Shown here: positions 1 to 8,645 of the stretch, in pieces
How the letters are laid out: every line of letters starts with the position of its first letter
Position numbering within the stretch: position 1 is the stretch's first letter
Source of the DNA: Longitalea arenae
GTDB lineage: Bacteria > Bacteroidota > Bacteroidia > Chitinophagales > Chitinophagaceae
Reading direction: 5' to 3'
DNA length: 64,000 nt
Assembly (NCBI RefSeq): GCF_016924755.1
Contig: NZ_JAFFJX010000006.1
Location: 62,001-126,000 of the forward strand
Notes under the pieces: generated by a model
The model's database searches: none
What the model saw: only the letters and a program-made list of their open reading frames with translations
What the model was told of the DNA's origin: nothing
Translations under genes and position numbers: made by a program

Positions 1-134
1 GACAGGTATTTACTGTTAGCGTTACGCAACTGGCGCTGACCGATGAAATAACCCGGATGCATTACCTTGATCTCAAAAACAACAACGCTTTCACCGAACA
101 ATTAATAGTTGAAAAAACAATGGCAGGCCGATAA
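1..134 (+). CDS. C-terminal fragment of an unidentified protein
   Basis: An open frame enters from the left edge and ends at the TAA at 132-134, giving 43 visible residues that finish EKTMAGR. The reading frame is clean, and its stop codon overlaps the ATG of the next gene in a TAATG arrangement, which is typical of translationally coupled genes. That coupling is the main evidence that this is a real gene end. The visible part has no motif I can assign, so the function is unknown; a role shared with the ATP-grasp protein is possible but is inference only. Confidence 0.55.
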   Translation, partial: QVFTVSVTQLALTDEITRMHYLDLKNNNAFTEQLIVEKTMAGR

Positions 135-1198
135 TGAACAGTTTACAACGCATCCTGCACCGACCGTTTTTTATTAAGTTACTGAACTGGGAATACTGGA
201 GTTTTAATAGTGTATATCTGCTGATCTACCCGGTATGGATATTACTGTGCCTCCGTGCCCGGTCCTTCTTTTTCTTTGCCGCTTCCAATCCCTCCATTAA
301 AAATGGCGGCTTTTTATGCGAAAGCAAAAAAGACATTATTGCCATCATTCCACCGCAATACCATCCACCCACCGCTTTCTTTTCCATACCGGCCAATGGC
401 GATATGGTAGTACGCGACCTGAAAAGGGCAGGCCTGCAGTTTCCCCTTATTGGCAAGCCCAATATCGGCGGCCGCGGCCGCGGGGTAAAAGTATTACGTG
501 ATGAAGCCGATGTAAGAAACTATGCGCGTACGGCCTATCTCGACTTTCACATCCAGGAGTTCGTTCCGTGGAAGAATGAAGCCGGCATTTTTTACGTGCG
601 TTATCCCGGTGAAGAAAAAGGCAGGATCACCGGCATTGTAGGTAAACAATTTTTATCGGTGACCGGCGATGGAAAACATACGCTGCTGCAGTTACTGCAA
701 AAAGACAAACGGGCGCTTATGTACCTGCCGAGCCTGCAAAAGATCCACGGTGAACGGATGAACCTGGTATTACCGCCCGGCGAAAAAATGATCGTTTCTC
801 CCTTTGGTAATCATGCCCGGGGTTCTAAATTCCTCGATGAAAGCCACCTGGCCGATGAAGCCCTGACCAATGTCATGGATTCCATTTGTAAGATGATCCC
901 TGAATTTTATTTTGGCCGGCTCGATATCCGCTACGATACCTGGGAAGCCATGAAGCAGGGCAAAAACTTTTCGATCATAGAAGTGAATGGGGCAGGGGCA
1001 GAACCAACCCATATTTATGACCCGGCACACTCCATATTCTTTGCCTGGAAAGAGATCGTACGGCACTGGATCATACTCTACCGCATCAGTCGCATGAACC
1101 ATAAGAAAGGACATCGTTACCTTAGCTGGCGCGAAGGCATCGCTATGTTCCGCGAAGACCGGGAATGGTCGAGGAAACTGGCGGCGATGACGGAGTAA
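134..1198 (+). CDS. ATP-grasp domain protein (carboxylate-amine ligase-like)
   Basis: The 354-residue product looks like an ATP-grasp enzyme, a family that joins a carboxylate to an amine or thiol using ATP. A glycine-rich ATP-binding loop with GKPNIGGRGRG lies near residues 106-116. A metal-binding region with RLDIRYD near 260 and IIEVNGAGAEP near 281-291 follows, including the E-x-N pair expected for Mg binding. A hydrophobic stretch near residues 26-50 could anchor it to the membrane. The start codon overlaps the stop of the upstream partial gene, so the two are probably co-translated. The nearest named relatives would be D-alanine-D-alanine ligase-like or glutamate ligase-like proteins, but the substrate cannot be read from the sequence. 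Confidence 0.75.
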   Translation: MNSLQRILHRPFFIKLLNWEYWSFNSVYLLIYPVWILLCLRARSFFFFAASNPSIKNGGFLCESKKDIIAIIPPQYHPPTAFFSIPANGDMVVRDLKRAGLQFPLIGKPNIGGRGRGVKVLRDEADVRNYARTAYLDFHIQEFVPWKNEAGIFYVRYPGEEKGRITGIVGKQFLSVTGDGKHTLLQLLQKDKRALMYLPSLQKIHGERMNLVLPPGEKMIVSPFGNHARGSKFLDESHLADEALTNVMDSICKMIPEFYFGRLDIRYDTWEAMKQGKNFSIIEVNGAGAEPTHIYDPAHSIFFAWKEIVRHWIILYRISRMNHKKGHRYLSWREGIAMFREDREWSRKLAAMTE

Positions 1199-1202
1199 AC
1201 AA

Positions 1203-1336
1203 ATTAGCTAATCTGCTAATGTGCTAATTTGCTAATGCTTCAAGGCCGTGCGGTCGTAAAAATCGAAGGTCATGGGTACAACAGGATTCAGTCCTGTATT
1301 CATTAGCACATCAGCACATTAGCAAATCAGCACATT
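1203..1336. repeat. Inverted pair of 8-bp tandem arrays (TGCTAATG family)
   Basis: A left array of about four TGCTAATK-type units lies at 1203-1238. A right array of the reverse complement (CATTAGCA, CATCAGCA) lies at 1299-1336. The spacer of about 60 bases ends in CTGTATT (1294-1300), a motif seen at arm edges in other gaps. The two arrays could form a long imperfect hairpin between two co-directional genes. The right arm runs into the start region of the next gene. Confidence 0.85.
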
Positions 1337-1997
1337 GGCTATTACCATTCACAACGTTGGAAATTTGTATATAAGAATCTTTATAACCGGCATGTTCATA
1401 AGTTTCCTGGGTACCCTGCCACTGGGAACGCTGAATATTGCGGCCATGCAGATCTCCGTTAGTGACGGCATTCGTCCGGCCCTCTACTTTTCACTGGGCG
1501 CACTGCTGGTGGAGATCTTCTATGTGCGCATTTCCCTGGTGGCCATGGACTGGGTGACGCAACATAAGAAATTATTCCGCTGGCTCGAATGGGTTACCAT
1601 CCTGATCATAACCGCCCTGGCCATAACGAACTTTATTGCCGCCGCCAGTCCGGAGACGCAAAAGAATGTCATTCTTTCCCATACCATCCCGAAGTTTTAT
1701 TTAGGCCTGGCCATGAGTGCCGTGAACCCGGCCCAGATCCCTTTCTGGTTTGGCTGGAGCACCGCATTATTCACTAAAAAAGTGTTGCAGCCACGCAACG
1801 ATCACTATAACGTTTATATCGCCGGTATTGGCCTGGGCACTTTCCTGGGCAATGCAGTGTTCATTTTTGGCGGACAACTCATCGTTACGCGTTTAAATGC
1901 GAACCAGGGCCTCATCAGCTGGATCATTGGAGGCGTTTTTGCGATCACGGCCATTATCATGGCATGGCGCCTGCTTAGGAAGAAGAACATAGTTTGA
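1335..1997 (+). CDS. LysE-type amino-acid/metabolite exporter
   Basis: The product of up to 220 residues is very hydrophobic, with about six predicted membrane segments. It carries the N-terminal FLGTLPLGTLN segment that replaces the PGP motif of LysE/RhtB exporters in Bacteroidota relatives. LysE-type proteins export amino acids or small metabolites across the inner membrane; the substrate here is unknown. The start is uncertain. The longest frame uses TTG at 1335, which lies in the last bases of a repeat arm. TTG at 1365 and ATG at 1392 are alternatives, and 1365 would leave a typical short N-terminus. The gene ends directly at a second repeat array. Confidence 0.75.
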   Translation: MAITIHNVGNLYIRIFITGMFISFLGTLPLGTLNIAAMQISVSDGIRPALYFSLGALLVEIFYVRISLVAMDWVTQHKKLFRWLEWVTILIITALAITNFIAAASPETQKNVILSHTIPKFYLGLAMSAVNPAQIPFWFGWSTALFTKKVLQPRNDHYNVYIAGIGLGTFLGNAVFIFGGQLIVTRLNANQGLISWIIGGVFAITAIIMAWRLLRKKNIV

Positions 1998-2198
1998 TTT
2001 CGGGATTTCTGGATTTTGGGATTTTGAGATTTCGGGATTTCGAGATTTCGAGATTTCGAGATTTCGGGATTTAGAGATTTAGAGATTTCGGGATTTCGAG
2101 ATTTCGGGATTTCGAGATTTAGAGATTTAGAGATTTTGGGATTATAAGATCTATGGGGTGGTTGATCTGGAGCAAATCTCAAAATCCCGAAATCCCGC
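1996..2198. repeat. 8-bp tandem array (CGAGATTT family) with inverted tail
   Basis: From the stop of the exporter gene to about 2145 the sequence is a near-continuous array of about 18 degenerate 8-mers of the form NGRGATTT. A short reverse-complement block (AAATCTCAAAATCCCG) at 2174-2189 matches units near 2018-2032, so the gap can fold back on itself. A minus-strand open frame across the array encodes only a repetitive SKSLNPEI-type peptide and is not a gene. With the next 140 bases this fills the gap to the lipoprotein gene. Confidence 0.85.
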
Positions 2199-2343
2199 CA
2201 TCAGAAATTCTTTTTTCATTATTACTCAGCACGTTATATAGATGGAACAATTTCCTTTCCCGCCACGTACCAAAAAAAATTATAATTCGTTTTAAACCAG
2301 GCGCCCGGCTGCCAGTCTGAAGCCGGATCATAAATCATACCCC

Positions 2344-3204
2344 ATGCTAAAAAAACAATCCATTTTCCCGGGCATTATGGCCTGTTTCTTCATTTCACTT
2401 TCCTTCACCGCCTGTAAAAAAGATTCAAAACCATCAGCAGATACCGATACCGCCGCAGCACAGGACAATGCTATGGCCGAATCATCTTATACCGATGCCA
2501 CCACTATGGTAGACGCATCTGTAACTTTTGGCGCTAACTTTTCTTTCCGTGTGGCTGCCAATGAACCAACAGCCCGCGTGGAAAGCGTATTTGGGAATTG
2601 TGTAACGGTAACTTTAGATACTGTAAGCAGCAACCGTTCCCTGATCATTAATTTTGGCACCACCAACTGTTTGTGTGCTGATGGCAGAAAACGCAGGGGC
2701 CGCATCCTGGCCAACTGGACCGGTAAATACCGCGATGCAGGCACCGTAGTGAACATTACATACGATAATTACTTTGTGAACGATAACCAGATCAAAGGCA
2801 CCCACAAGACCACCAACCTGGGTTTGAACAATGCGGGCAACCTCGTATATAAGATCGAGGTGAACGGCGTTATCATAAAAGCAGATAATGGGGGGGAAAT
2901 TACCTGGGTATCTACCCGTCAACGCGAATGGGTGGCCGGCGCCGGCACGCCGCTGAATATCCTCGATGATACTTACTCAATCACCGGGTCGGCCAATGGC
3001 ACCGTTGCCTCCGGTCATGCTTATACTATCAATATCACCCAGGCCCTGGTTCGTAAAATGACCTGTAACTGGTTTGAAAGTGGCAAAATTGAATTAACAC
3101 CGGCAGGTTTGGCCACACGTACCCTGGATTACGGTAATTCCGGATGCGATGCCAACGCTACTTTCTCAATAGGCGGAGTAACGTTTAATATTGTGCTACC
3201 TTAA
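2344..3204 (+). CDS. Secreted lipoprotein of unknown function
   Basis: The 286-residue product begins with a signal peptide ending in the lipobox FTAC, with the lipidated cysteine at residue 24. A charged KKDSKPS segment and a low-complexity Ala/Asp/Thr stretch follow. The rest is rich in beta-type sequence, with several cysteines (NCVTV, NCLCAD, MTCNW, SGCD) that could form disulfides outside the cytoplasm. The pattern is common for Bacteroidota surface or periplasmic lipoproteins. No catalytic motif is visible, and the flanking genes are in their own units, so no role is proposed. Confidence 0.75.
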   Translation: MLKKQSIFPGIMACFFISLSFTACKKDSKPSADTDTAAAQDNAMAESSYTDATTMVDASVTFGANFSFRVAANEPTARVESVFGNCVTVTLDTVSSNRSLIINFGTTNCLCADGRKRRGRILANWTGKYRDAGTVVNITYDNYFVNDNQIKGTHKTTNLGLNNAGNLVYKIEVNGVIIKADNGGEITWVSTRQREWVAGAGTPLNILDDTYSITGSANGTVASGHAYTINITQALVRKMTCNWFESGKIELTPAGLATRTLDYGNSGCDANATFSIGGVTFNIVLP

Positions 3205-3372
3205 TAATGTGATAATGTGATAATTGGATAATGTGATAATTGAAAACAAATACGCAATTAGCTAATGTGTAATCTGATAATGAAAACAAATACAAACTGT
3301 GCTAATTAGCTATTAAAAAAATTCAGATCAGCCTGTGGCTGTTCATTATCAAATTATCGAATTATCACATTA
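3205..3372. repeat. Inverted 8-bp arrays (GATAATGT family) between convergent genes
   Basis: Directly after the lipoprotein stop there is an array of GATAATGT/GATAATTG units, then degenerate GCTAAT-type units. The right arm (ATTATCAAATTATCGAATT, then ATCACATTA) at about 3348-3372 is the reverse complement of the left arm. The arm ends at the stop of the convergent Fe-S gene, so a hairpin here could serve as the 3' end of both transcripts. Confidence 0.8.
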
Positions 3373-4684
3373 ATTCACTTACCCATTTATCCCTGTCATC
3401 GGGACTGAACTTCCAGGGGGCGAAATTATTTTCTACATTACTGAACATCGCGTTCCATTCCTGGGGGGCATTGCTTTCTTCCATGATCAGCGAACGGCGC
3501 AGTTCGAGGATGATCTCCAGCGGACTAATACTCACCGGGCATTCCTGTACACAACCATTACAGGTGGTGCAGGCGCGTAATTCTTCCACCGAAATATAAT
3601 CGTGCAGCAGGGTTTTACCATCGTCTTTAAACTCGCCGTTCTGATCGATGTTCTTACCCATGTCTTCGATGCGGTCGCGGGTAGCCATCATGATCCTGCG
3701 CGGTGAAAGTTTCTTTCCGGTTATGGTAGCCGGACAAGCAGCACTGCAGCGGCCACATTCCGTACAGGCATAGGCATCGAGCAAATTCCGCCAGCTAAGG
3801 TCAGTTGCTTCCTTGGCGCCAAATTTATCGGGCGGCGTGGCATTGGCCGGCGCCAGCTCAGGCTGCATGGCATACAGCACTTCGTTCTGAATGGCAGGCA
3901 TATTGTTCATTTTGCCCATGGGCTTCAGGCGCGAATAATAAGCGTTGGGAAAAGCCAGTATTATATGCAGGTGTTTGGAGTAGGGGAGATAGTTCAAAAA
4001 AGCAAAAATGCCCAGGATATGCAGCCACCAGCAAGTTCTTTCAACAGCCACAAGGGCGTTATCGCTTAGTCCATTCAGTAAGGGATGCAACAAAGCCGAA
4101 AAAGCAAAATTACCGGTGGGATGCTCGGCATAATGTCCGTACCCGCGCTCCTGCAACAGGGTATCAGCCGCATTCATGGTGAGGAAAAGCGTCATCAGCA
4201 CGATCTCGGTAATGAGAATATAATTGGCGTCGCTGCGCGGCCATCCATTCAGGTCGGGATGCACCAGGCGTTTTACTTTTACGACATTTCTTCTCAGCAG
4301 AAAAATAACACAGCCCAGCAAAACGGTAATGGCCAGAAACTCGAAGGCATTGATCAGGAACGTATAAAAGCCGCCGCCGAACTGTGAAAAAATACGATGG
4401 GTGCCCAGGATGCCATCGATGATGATCTCCAGCACTTCAATATTGATAATGATGAAGCCCGCATAAATGAAAAAATGCAAGACAGCCACCAGCGGATTGC
4501 GGAACATCTTTTTTTGTCCGAACGCAAGCAGCAATACATTCTTCCACCGTTCACCGGGCCGGTCTGAATAATCTGCGTCTTTTCCTAACAGGATATTACG
4601 GCGGATCGTCATGATCTTTTTTGTAAAGAACCAGATGGCTGCCGCCGAAATAATGATAAACAGGATCTGCGGTATATATGACAT
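3365..4684 (-). CDS. Membrane-bound (4Fe-4S) ferredoxin-type protein, HdrE/GlpC-like
   Basis: The 439-residue product has an N-terminal membrane part with about five helices, resembling the cytochrome b-type subunit of nitrate or heterodisulfide reductases. A cytoplasmic domain follows with two 4Fe-4S motifs, CTECGRCSAACP near residue 306 and CTTCNGCVQECP near 373. Proteins of this build pass electrons between the quinone pool and a soluble partner. In many Bacteroidota the next gene encodes a cysteine-rich CCG-domain subunit, but here the downstream neighbour is an unrelated convergent lipoprotein. The electron donor and acceptor are therefore unknown. Confidence 0.8.
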   Translation of the reverse strand: MSYIPQILFIIISAAAIWFFTKKIMTIRRNILLGKDADYSDRPGERWKNVLLLAFGQKKMFRNPLVAVLHFFIYAGFIIINIEVLEIIIDGILGTHRIFSQFGGGFYTFLINAFEFLAITVLLGCVIFLLRRNVVKVKRLVHPDLNGWPRSDANYILITEIVLMTLFLTMNAADTLLQERGYGHYAEHPTGNFAFSALLHPLLNGLSDNALVAVERTCWWLHILGIFAFLNYLPYSKHLHIILAFPNAYYSRLKPMGKMNNMPAIQNEVLYAMQPELAPANATPPDKFGAKEATDLSWRNLLDAYACTECGRCSAACPATITGKKLSPRRIMMATRDRIEDMGKNIDQNGEFKDDGKTLLHDYISVEELRACTTCNGCVQECPVSISPLEIILELRRSLIMEESNAPQEWNAMFSNVENNFAPWKFSPDDRDKWVSELM

Positions 4685-4698
4685 ACCACTAAGATAAA

Positions 4699-4796
4699 AC
4701 TAATTGGCTAATTTGCTAATTAGCTGATTTGCTGATTTGCTGATGTGCTAATGGAAGCAATTTGCTGATTAGCTGATTAGCTAATGTGCTAATCAA
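4699..4796. repeat. 8-bp tandem array (TGCTAATG family)
   Basis: About eleven units of the form TGCTAATK or TGCTGATK lie between two minus-strand genes. No clear inverted partner was seen here; the array is followed instead by a 7-bp array of another family. Confidence 0.8.
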
Positions 4797-4821
4797 ACGC
4801 AAAAAACGAAAGGCAATCCAT

Positions 4822-4890
4822 GCTGGGTAACCGGCAACCGGCAACTGGTACCCGGTAACCGGCAACCGGTAACTGGTACCCGGCAACCGC
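4822..4890. repeat. 7-bp tandem array (GGTAACC family)
   Basis: About ten degenerate 7-mers of the form GGYAMCY reach to within four bases of the stop codon of the bestrophin-like gene. The unit contains GGTACC and GGTAACC, which are self-complementary, so the array can fold on itself. Confidence 0.8.
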
Positions 4891-4893
4891 GTC

Positions 4894-5898
4894 TTACATC
4901 TGAATATAGTGATCGGGAACGCGGGCCGGGGGTATTTTTTCGAGGCCAAGCATTTCCTTCAGGTCTATTTCTATGGTGCGGCTGATGGTACTGATGGGCA
5001 CATCGTTGGCCGCGCCTTCAAAGGGGTTTTCAGTACTCTCGCCGATATCCTCCAGGGTCAGGAAGATCCAGCTGACGATAATGCTGAAAGGAATGTTCAA
5101 CCAGATAAAATTCGGGCCCAGCTTAGAGAACTCGTTGAGCATCCCCAGCGGGATCAATACGGTCAGAATGCTAAAAAAGAAACGGCTGAGGGTGGAATAC
5201 TGGCGCGGATAGGGAAAGTTCTTGATGCGCTCACTGCCGCCCTGGTGATCGTAAAAGTCCTTGAGCTGTTGTTGCAGTTCGAGGTATTTCAATTCGGTGA
5301 TCCGGCCCTGTTCATGCAGTTGGCGAAGATCGGCCGATTGCAGGGTGAGGATATGCGTGGCAATATTCTTCCTGTTTTTTACCGATTGCCATTCTTCTTC
5401 GGTCAAAAACTCTTTAATATCTTCTGCCAGGGTCGACTTCCATTCGGGCACTGAATAAAATTTTGCATACTCGATGTATTGCGGACAAATCCGCGCATTT
5501 TCCCATTGTCTTTTTTCCCTGAGCTGATGACGCAAAGCGGTGATCCAGGCCAAATGGCGGAACAGGATCCGCTGGTGGATCTCTTTCAGCAGACCTTCCT
5601 GCGGATGACGGATAAAATCCAGGGTCATAATTCCAAACGTACGGCTTGAGTTTACGATCCGGCCCCAGATCTGGCGGGCTTCCCAGGAACGGCCATAGGT
5701 GGCATTATTGCGAAAACCTGCGATCAGCGCCGATGCCGTACCTATCAATAAGATCGGCGGCCAGGGAATGAGGATCCATTTTGTACCGGTGATCGCAAAT
5801 ACCACCGTAGGTACAACGGCCAGTATGATCAATACATAAATTTTCCGGCGGGTCCAGTATATAAATTCCTGAAGGGTGTAATTTCTCCCAGAGTGCAT
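4894..5898 (-). CDS. Bestrophin-like anion channel protein
   Basis: The 334-residue product, counted from the ATG at 5896-5898, matches the bacterial bestrophin-like family, which forms pentameric anion channels in the inner membrane. Features seen are the N-terminal TLQEFIYWTRRKIYVLIIL segment, the WPPILLIGTASALIAGFRNN membrane segment followed by ARQIWGRIVNSSR, and a C-terminal TENPFEGAANDVPI motif with the acidic and proline residues typical of the family. The frame is open for 21 further codons upstream, but the downstream ATG fits the family N-terminus. The gene is divergent from the phosphoribosyltransferase gene with a gap of about 120 bases that must hold both promoters. Confidence 0.85.
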   Translation of the reverse strand: MHSGRNYTLQEFIYWTRRKIYVLIILAVVPTVVFAITGTKWILIPWPPILLIGTASALIAGFRNNATYGRSWEARQIWGRIVNSSRTFGIMTLDFIRHPQEGLLKEIHQRILFRHLAWITALRHQLREKRQWENARICPQYIEYAKFYSVPEWKSTLAEDIKEFLTEEEWQSVKNRKNIATHILTLQSADLRQLHEQGRITELKYLELQQQLKDFYDHQGGSERIKNFPYPRQYSTLSRFFFSILTVLIPLGMLNEFSKLGPNFIWLNIPFSIIVSWIFLTLEDIGESTENPFEGAANDVPISTISRTIEIDLKEMLGLEKIPPARVPDHYIQM

Positions 5899-5972
5899 AA
5901 TCAGCAGTTTGGTGGTTTTAAAATAAATGCATGGTAAGCAGATCTCGATCGCACCCGACAAATTTGCACTAA

Positions 5973-6007
5973 AAATTGATCAGGGAGAAAATTTTCATTT
6001 AGATTTG
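5973..6007 (+). promoter_or_regulatory. Candidate Bacteroidota promoter for the phosphoribosyltransferase gene
   Basis: TTTG at 5973-5976 and TAGATTTG at 6000-6007 match the -33 and TAnnTTTG -7 elements, with a spacer of 23 bases that is at the long end. The location supports a gene start at 6020 rather than the longer upstream frame. Confidence 0.5.
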
Positions 6008-6019
6008 ACGCAAAAATTC

Positions 6020-6517
6020 ATGGCGCGTAATTATATACTCGACAAGGAAGCAGTAGCCCGGAAATTACAACGGATAGCCTATGAGATCGTAGAAAATAAC
6101 CTGGAGGAACAGCAGATCATTCTTGCCGGCATCCGGGACAATGGAAGCGCCATCGCCCGTACTATTGAAAAACTGTTACGATCGATCAATAGTAATATCG
6201 CCATTTGGAATATCGATATTTCCCTCGACAAAAAATCGCCGCACGATATCAGGCTGAGCGGTGAAACCGATTTTACCGATAAAGTGATCATCGTAATTGA
6301 CGATGTCGCCAACAGCGGCAGAACCATGCTGTATGCCATAAAACCATTTTTGGCCTACCTGCCTAAAAAGATCCAGACACTGGCGCTGGTAGAACGCACG
6401 CATAAAGCCTATCCTGTAAAAACAGATTACGTTGGATTATCGGTAGCAACCACTTTGCAGGAGCATATTTTCGTTGAAGTGGAGGGCGATGTAATTACCG
6501 GGGCTTACCTGGAGTAG
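6020..6517 (+). CDS. PyrR-like phosphoribosyltransferase
   Basis: The 165-residue protein has the type I phosphoribosyltransferase fold signature, with the PRPP-binding loop VIIVIDDVANSGRT at residues 89-102 and the DYVGLSVATT strand near the C-terminus that resembles PyrR. Such enzymes transfer phosphoribose to a base, and PyrR also controls pyrimidine genes, but no pyrimidine genes lie here. The frame extends upstream to 5927. I prefer the ATG at 6020 because a promoter candidate lies directly before it and the MARNYILDKEAVARKL start fits the family. The base specificity is not readable. Confidence 0.8.
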   Translation: MARNYILDKEAVARKLQRIAYEIVENNLEEQQIILAGIRDNGSAIARTIEKLLRSINSNIAIWNIDISLDKKSPHDIRLSGETDFTDKVIIVIDDVANSGRTMLYAIKPFLAYLPKKIQTLALVERTHKAYPVKTDYVGLSVATTLQEHIFVEVEGDVITGAYLE

Positions 6518-6573
6518 TTCACAGTTCATAGTTCTAAGTTCTAACTTTTAGGTTCACAGTTCTAAGTTCGCTG
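6516..6573. repeat. 7-bp tandem array (AGTTCTA family)
   Basis: About eight degenerate AGTTCTA/AGTTCAC units begin at the stop of the phosphoribosyltransferase gene. No strong inverted partner was found in the rest of the gap, apart from a weak match near 6713-6735. Confidence 0.6.
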
Positions 6574-6747
6574 TTTAAAGGCCAGCGGTTTCATGGCCTT
6601 AATACCCTGACGGAATGCTCATTCGCCGGGATATCCATCCTGAATTTCTATAATACTTTGGAAGGCACGGTTTATGCATTTAACGAACCGTCAGATCATA
6701 AAATTCTATAACTTCAAACCTTCAACACTAACATCAAATTGAGCACT

Positions 6748-8481
6748 ATGGATGATGCAATTAAGCAGCGCGTACAAGTTTGGAAAGACGGAAATTACGA
6801 TGATGCCGCCAAACAGGAAATTGCCAGGCTTGAACGGGAAAATCCCAACGAGCTGGCCGATGCTTTTTACCGGAACCTGGAATTCGGTACAGGTGGCTTA
6901 CGCGGAATTATGGGCATAGGCACCAACCGCATCAATAAATATACGGTGGGAATGGCCACCCAGGGCTTTGCCAACTACCTGTTACAAACCTACCCGGGAG
7001 GTGTTGTTCGCATTGCCATTGCGCACGATAGCCGCAACAACAGCCGCCAGTTTGCAGAGATTACTGCGAACGTGATGGCAGCCAACGGCATTAAGGTTTT
7101 CCTGTTTGAAGCATTGCGTCCCACCCCTGAATTAAGCTATGCCATCCGGCATCTGGGCTGCCAGGGCGGCGTGGTTTGTACCGCTTCGCATAATCCGAAA
7201 GAATATAACGGTTATAAAGCATACTGGAACGATGGCGGGCAGTTAGTGCCGCCACACGACAAAAACGTTATCAAGGAAGTTGAAAAGATCGGTTCGGTTG
7301 ATGAAGTGAAATGGAGTGGGGGCGAAGCCAATATTACCATTGTTGGGAAAGAACTGGATAATGCCTATATCGGGATGGTGAAAAGCCTGAGCGTGTATCC
7401 GGAAGTGATCACCCGCCAGCGCGACCTGAAGATCGTTTATACGCCCATACATGGTACCGGTATAATGCTGGTGCCTGAAGTATTGCAACGTTTTGGTTTT
7501 GCCAATGTGCATATTGTAGAAGAACAGGCCAAACCCGATGGTAATTTCCCTACGGTGATCTATCCCAACCCAGAAGAAAGCGAAGCCATGAGCATTGGTT
7601 TGAAAAAAGCCAAAGAGCTGGATGCCGATATTTTACTGGGAACCGATCCCGATGCGGACCGCGTTGGTATTGCCATTAAAGACAAACAGGGTAACTGGGT
7701 GCTGATGAATGGCAACCAGACCGCCGTACTGGCTTTCAACTATATCATCGAGGCCCGGAAAGCGAAAGGAATTGCCCAGAAAAATGATTTTGTGTGCAAG
7801 ACCATTGTTACAACGGATATGATCGACCGCATTGCCGCTGATAACAATGTAAAATGTTACAATGTGCTCACCGGCTTCAAATGGATCGCCGAGTTGATCA
7901 AGGAAAAAGAAGCCAGCGAAAATTATATAGTGGGTGGGGAGGAAAGTTATGGCTTAATGATCGGCAGCCAGCTGCGCGACAAAGATGCAGTGTCTGCGGT
8001 AGCCTTGCTTTGCGAAATGGCTGCTTACGAAAAAGACAAGGGCAGAACCCTGTATGAAAAACTGATCGACCTTTATGTTCAATACGGCTATTATAAAGAG
8101 CATTTGATCTCCATCACGAAGAAAGGCATGAACGGACAAAAAGAGATTGCCGACATGATGGATGGTTATCGCAATAATCCGCCGATGACCATCAACGGTT
8201 CACCGGTGGTGCAATTGCTCGATTATGAGCTGCGCAAGGGGAAGAACCTGCAGACCGGCGAGGAATGGGATCTCACCCTGCCCGTTTCCAATGTACTGCA
8301 ATTCATTCTGGCCGATGGCGGCAAGATCTCAGCCCGCCCGAGTGGTACCGAGCCCAAGATCAAATTCTATTTCAGTGTGAATACCACCATAAAAAGCGCT
8401 GCTGATTTCGAGTCTATCCAGGTGCACGGCGAGCTCGATAAGCGCATACAGGGAATAATCGCTGATATGGGGTTGAAGTAA
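6748..8481 (+). CDS. Phosphoglucomutase/phosphomannomutase family phospho-sugar mutase
   Basis: The 577-residue protein has all four signatures of the alpha-D-phosphohexomutase superfamily: the phosphoserine loop TASHNP near residue 144, the metal-binding DPDADR near 300, the sugar-binding GGEESYG near 394 and the phosphate-binding RPSGTEP near 530. It interconverts hexose 1- and 6-phosphates in the cytoplasm, feeding glycogen, nucleotide-sugar and glycan synthesis. The N-terminal EFGTGGLRG motif marks the long PgmB-like group. The ATG at 6748 is chosen; TTG at 6739 would add three residues. A bidirectional terminator follows. Confidence 0.9.
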   Translation: MDDAIKQRVQVWKDGNYDDAAKQEIARLERENPNELADAFYRNLEFGTGGLRGIMGIGTNRINKYTVGMATQGFANYLLQTYPGGVVRIAIAHDSRNNSRQFAEITANVMAANGIKVFLFEALRPTPELSYAIRHLGCQGGVVCTASHNPKEYNGYKAYWNDGGQLVPPHDKNVIKEVEKIGSVDEVKWSGGEANITIVGKELDNAYIGMVKSLSVYPEVITRQRDLKIVYTPIHGTGIMLVPEVLQRFGFANVHIVEEQAKPDGNFPTVIYPNPEESEAMSIGLKKAKELDADILLGTDPDADRVGIAIKDKQGNWVLMNGNQTAVLAFNYIIEARKAKGIAQKNDFVCKTIVTTDMIDRIAADNNVKCYNVLTGFKWIAELIKEKEASENYIVGGEESYGLMIGSQLRDKDAVSAVALLCEMAAYEKDKGRTLYEKLIDLYVQYGYYKEHLISITKKGMNGQKEIADMMDGYRNNPPMTINGSPVVQLLDYELRKGKNLQTGEEWDLTLPVSNVLQFILADGGKISARPSGTEPKIKFYFSVNTTIKSAADFESIQVHGELDKRIQGIIADMGLK

Positions 8482-8537
8482 GGCATAAATAAAGGTATAG
8501 AGGCATAAAGGAATAGAGGCAGTCTGAAATACAAAAT

Positions 8538-8586
8538 AAAAAAAGGAACAAAGCAGATTCAATATCGACTTTGTTCCTTTTTCTTT
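8538..8586. terminator. Bidirectional intrinsic terminator
   Basis: The stem AAAAAGGAACAAAG pairs with CTTTGTTCCTTTTT across a loop of about 15 bases. A-rich and T-rich flanks sit on both sides, so it can stop transcripts from the mutase gene and the convergent OmpH gene. Confidence 0.85.
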
Positions 8587-8645
8587 ATATAAGATCCTTG
8601 TCTTTGATTTCAATCCTCAGGCTCAGGACTTCAGGCCTCCTTCTT

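Noticed and set aside
1814-2182. Minus-strand frame encoding SKSLNPEI-type octapeptides
   Set aside because: It is a translation of the 8-bp array with no start context or homologue, and overlaps the exporter gene.
4909-5454. Plus-strand frame of 181 codons
   Set aside because: It is a shadow of the bestrophin-like gene on the minus strand.
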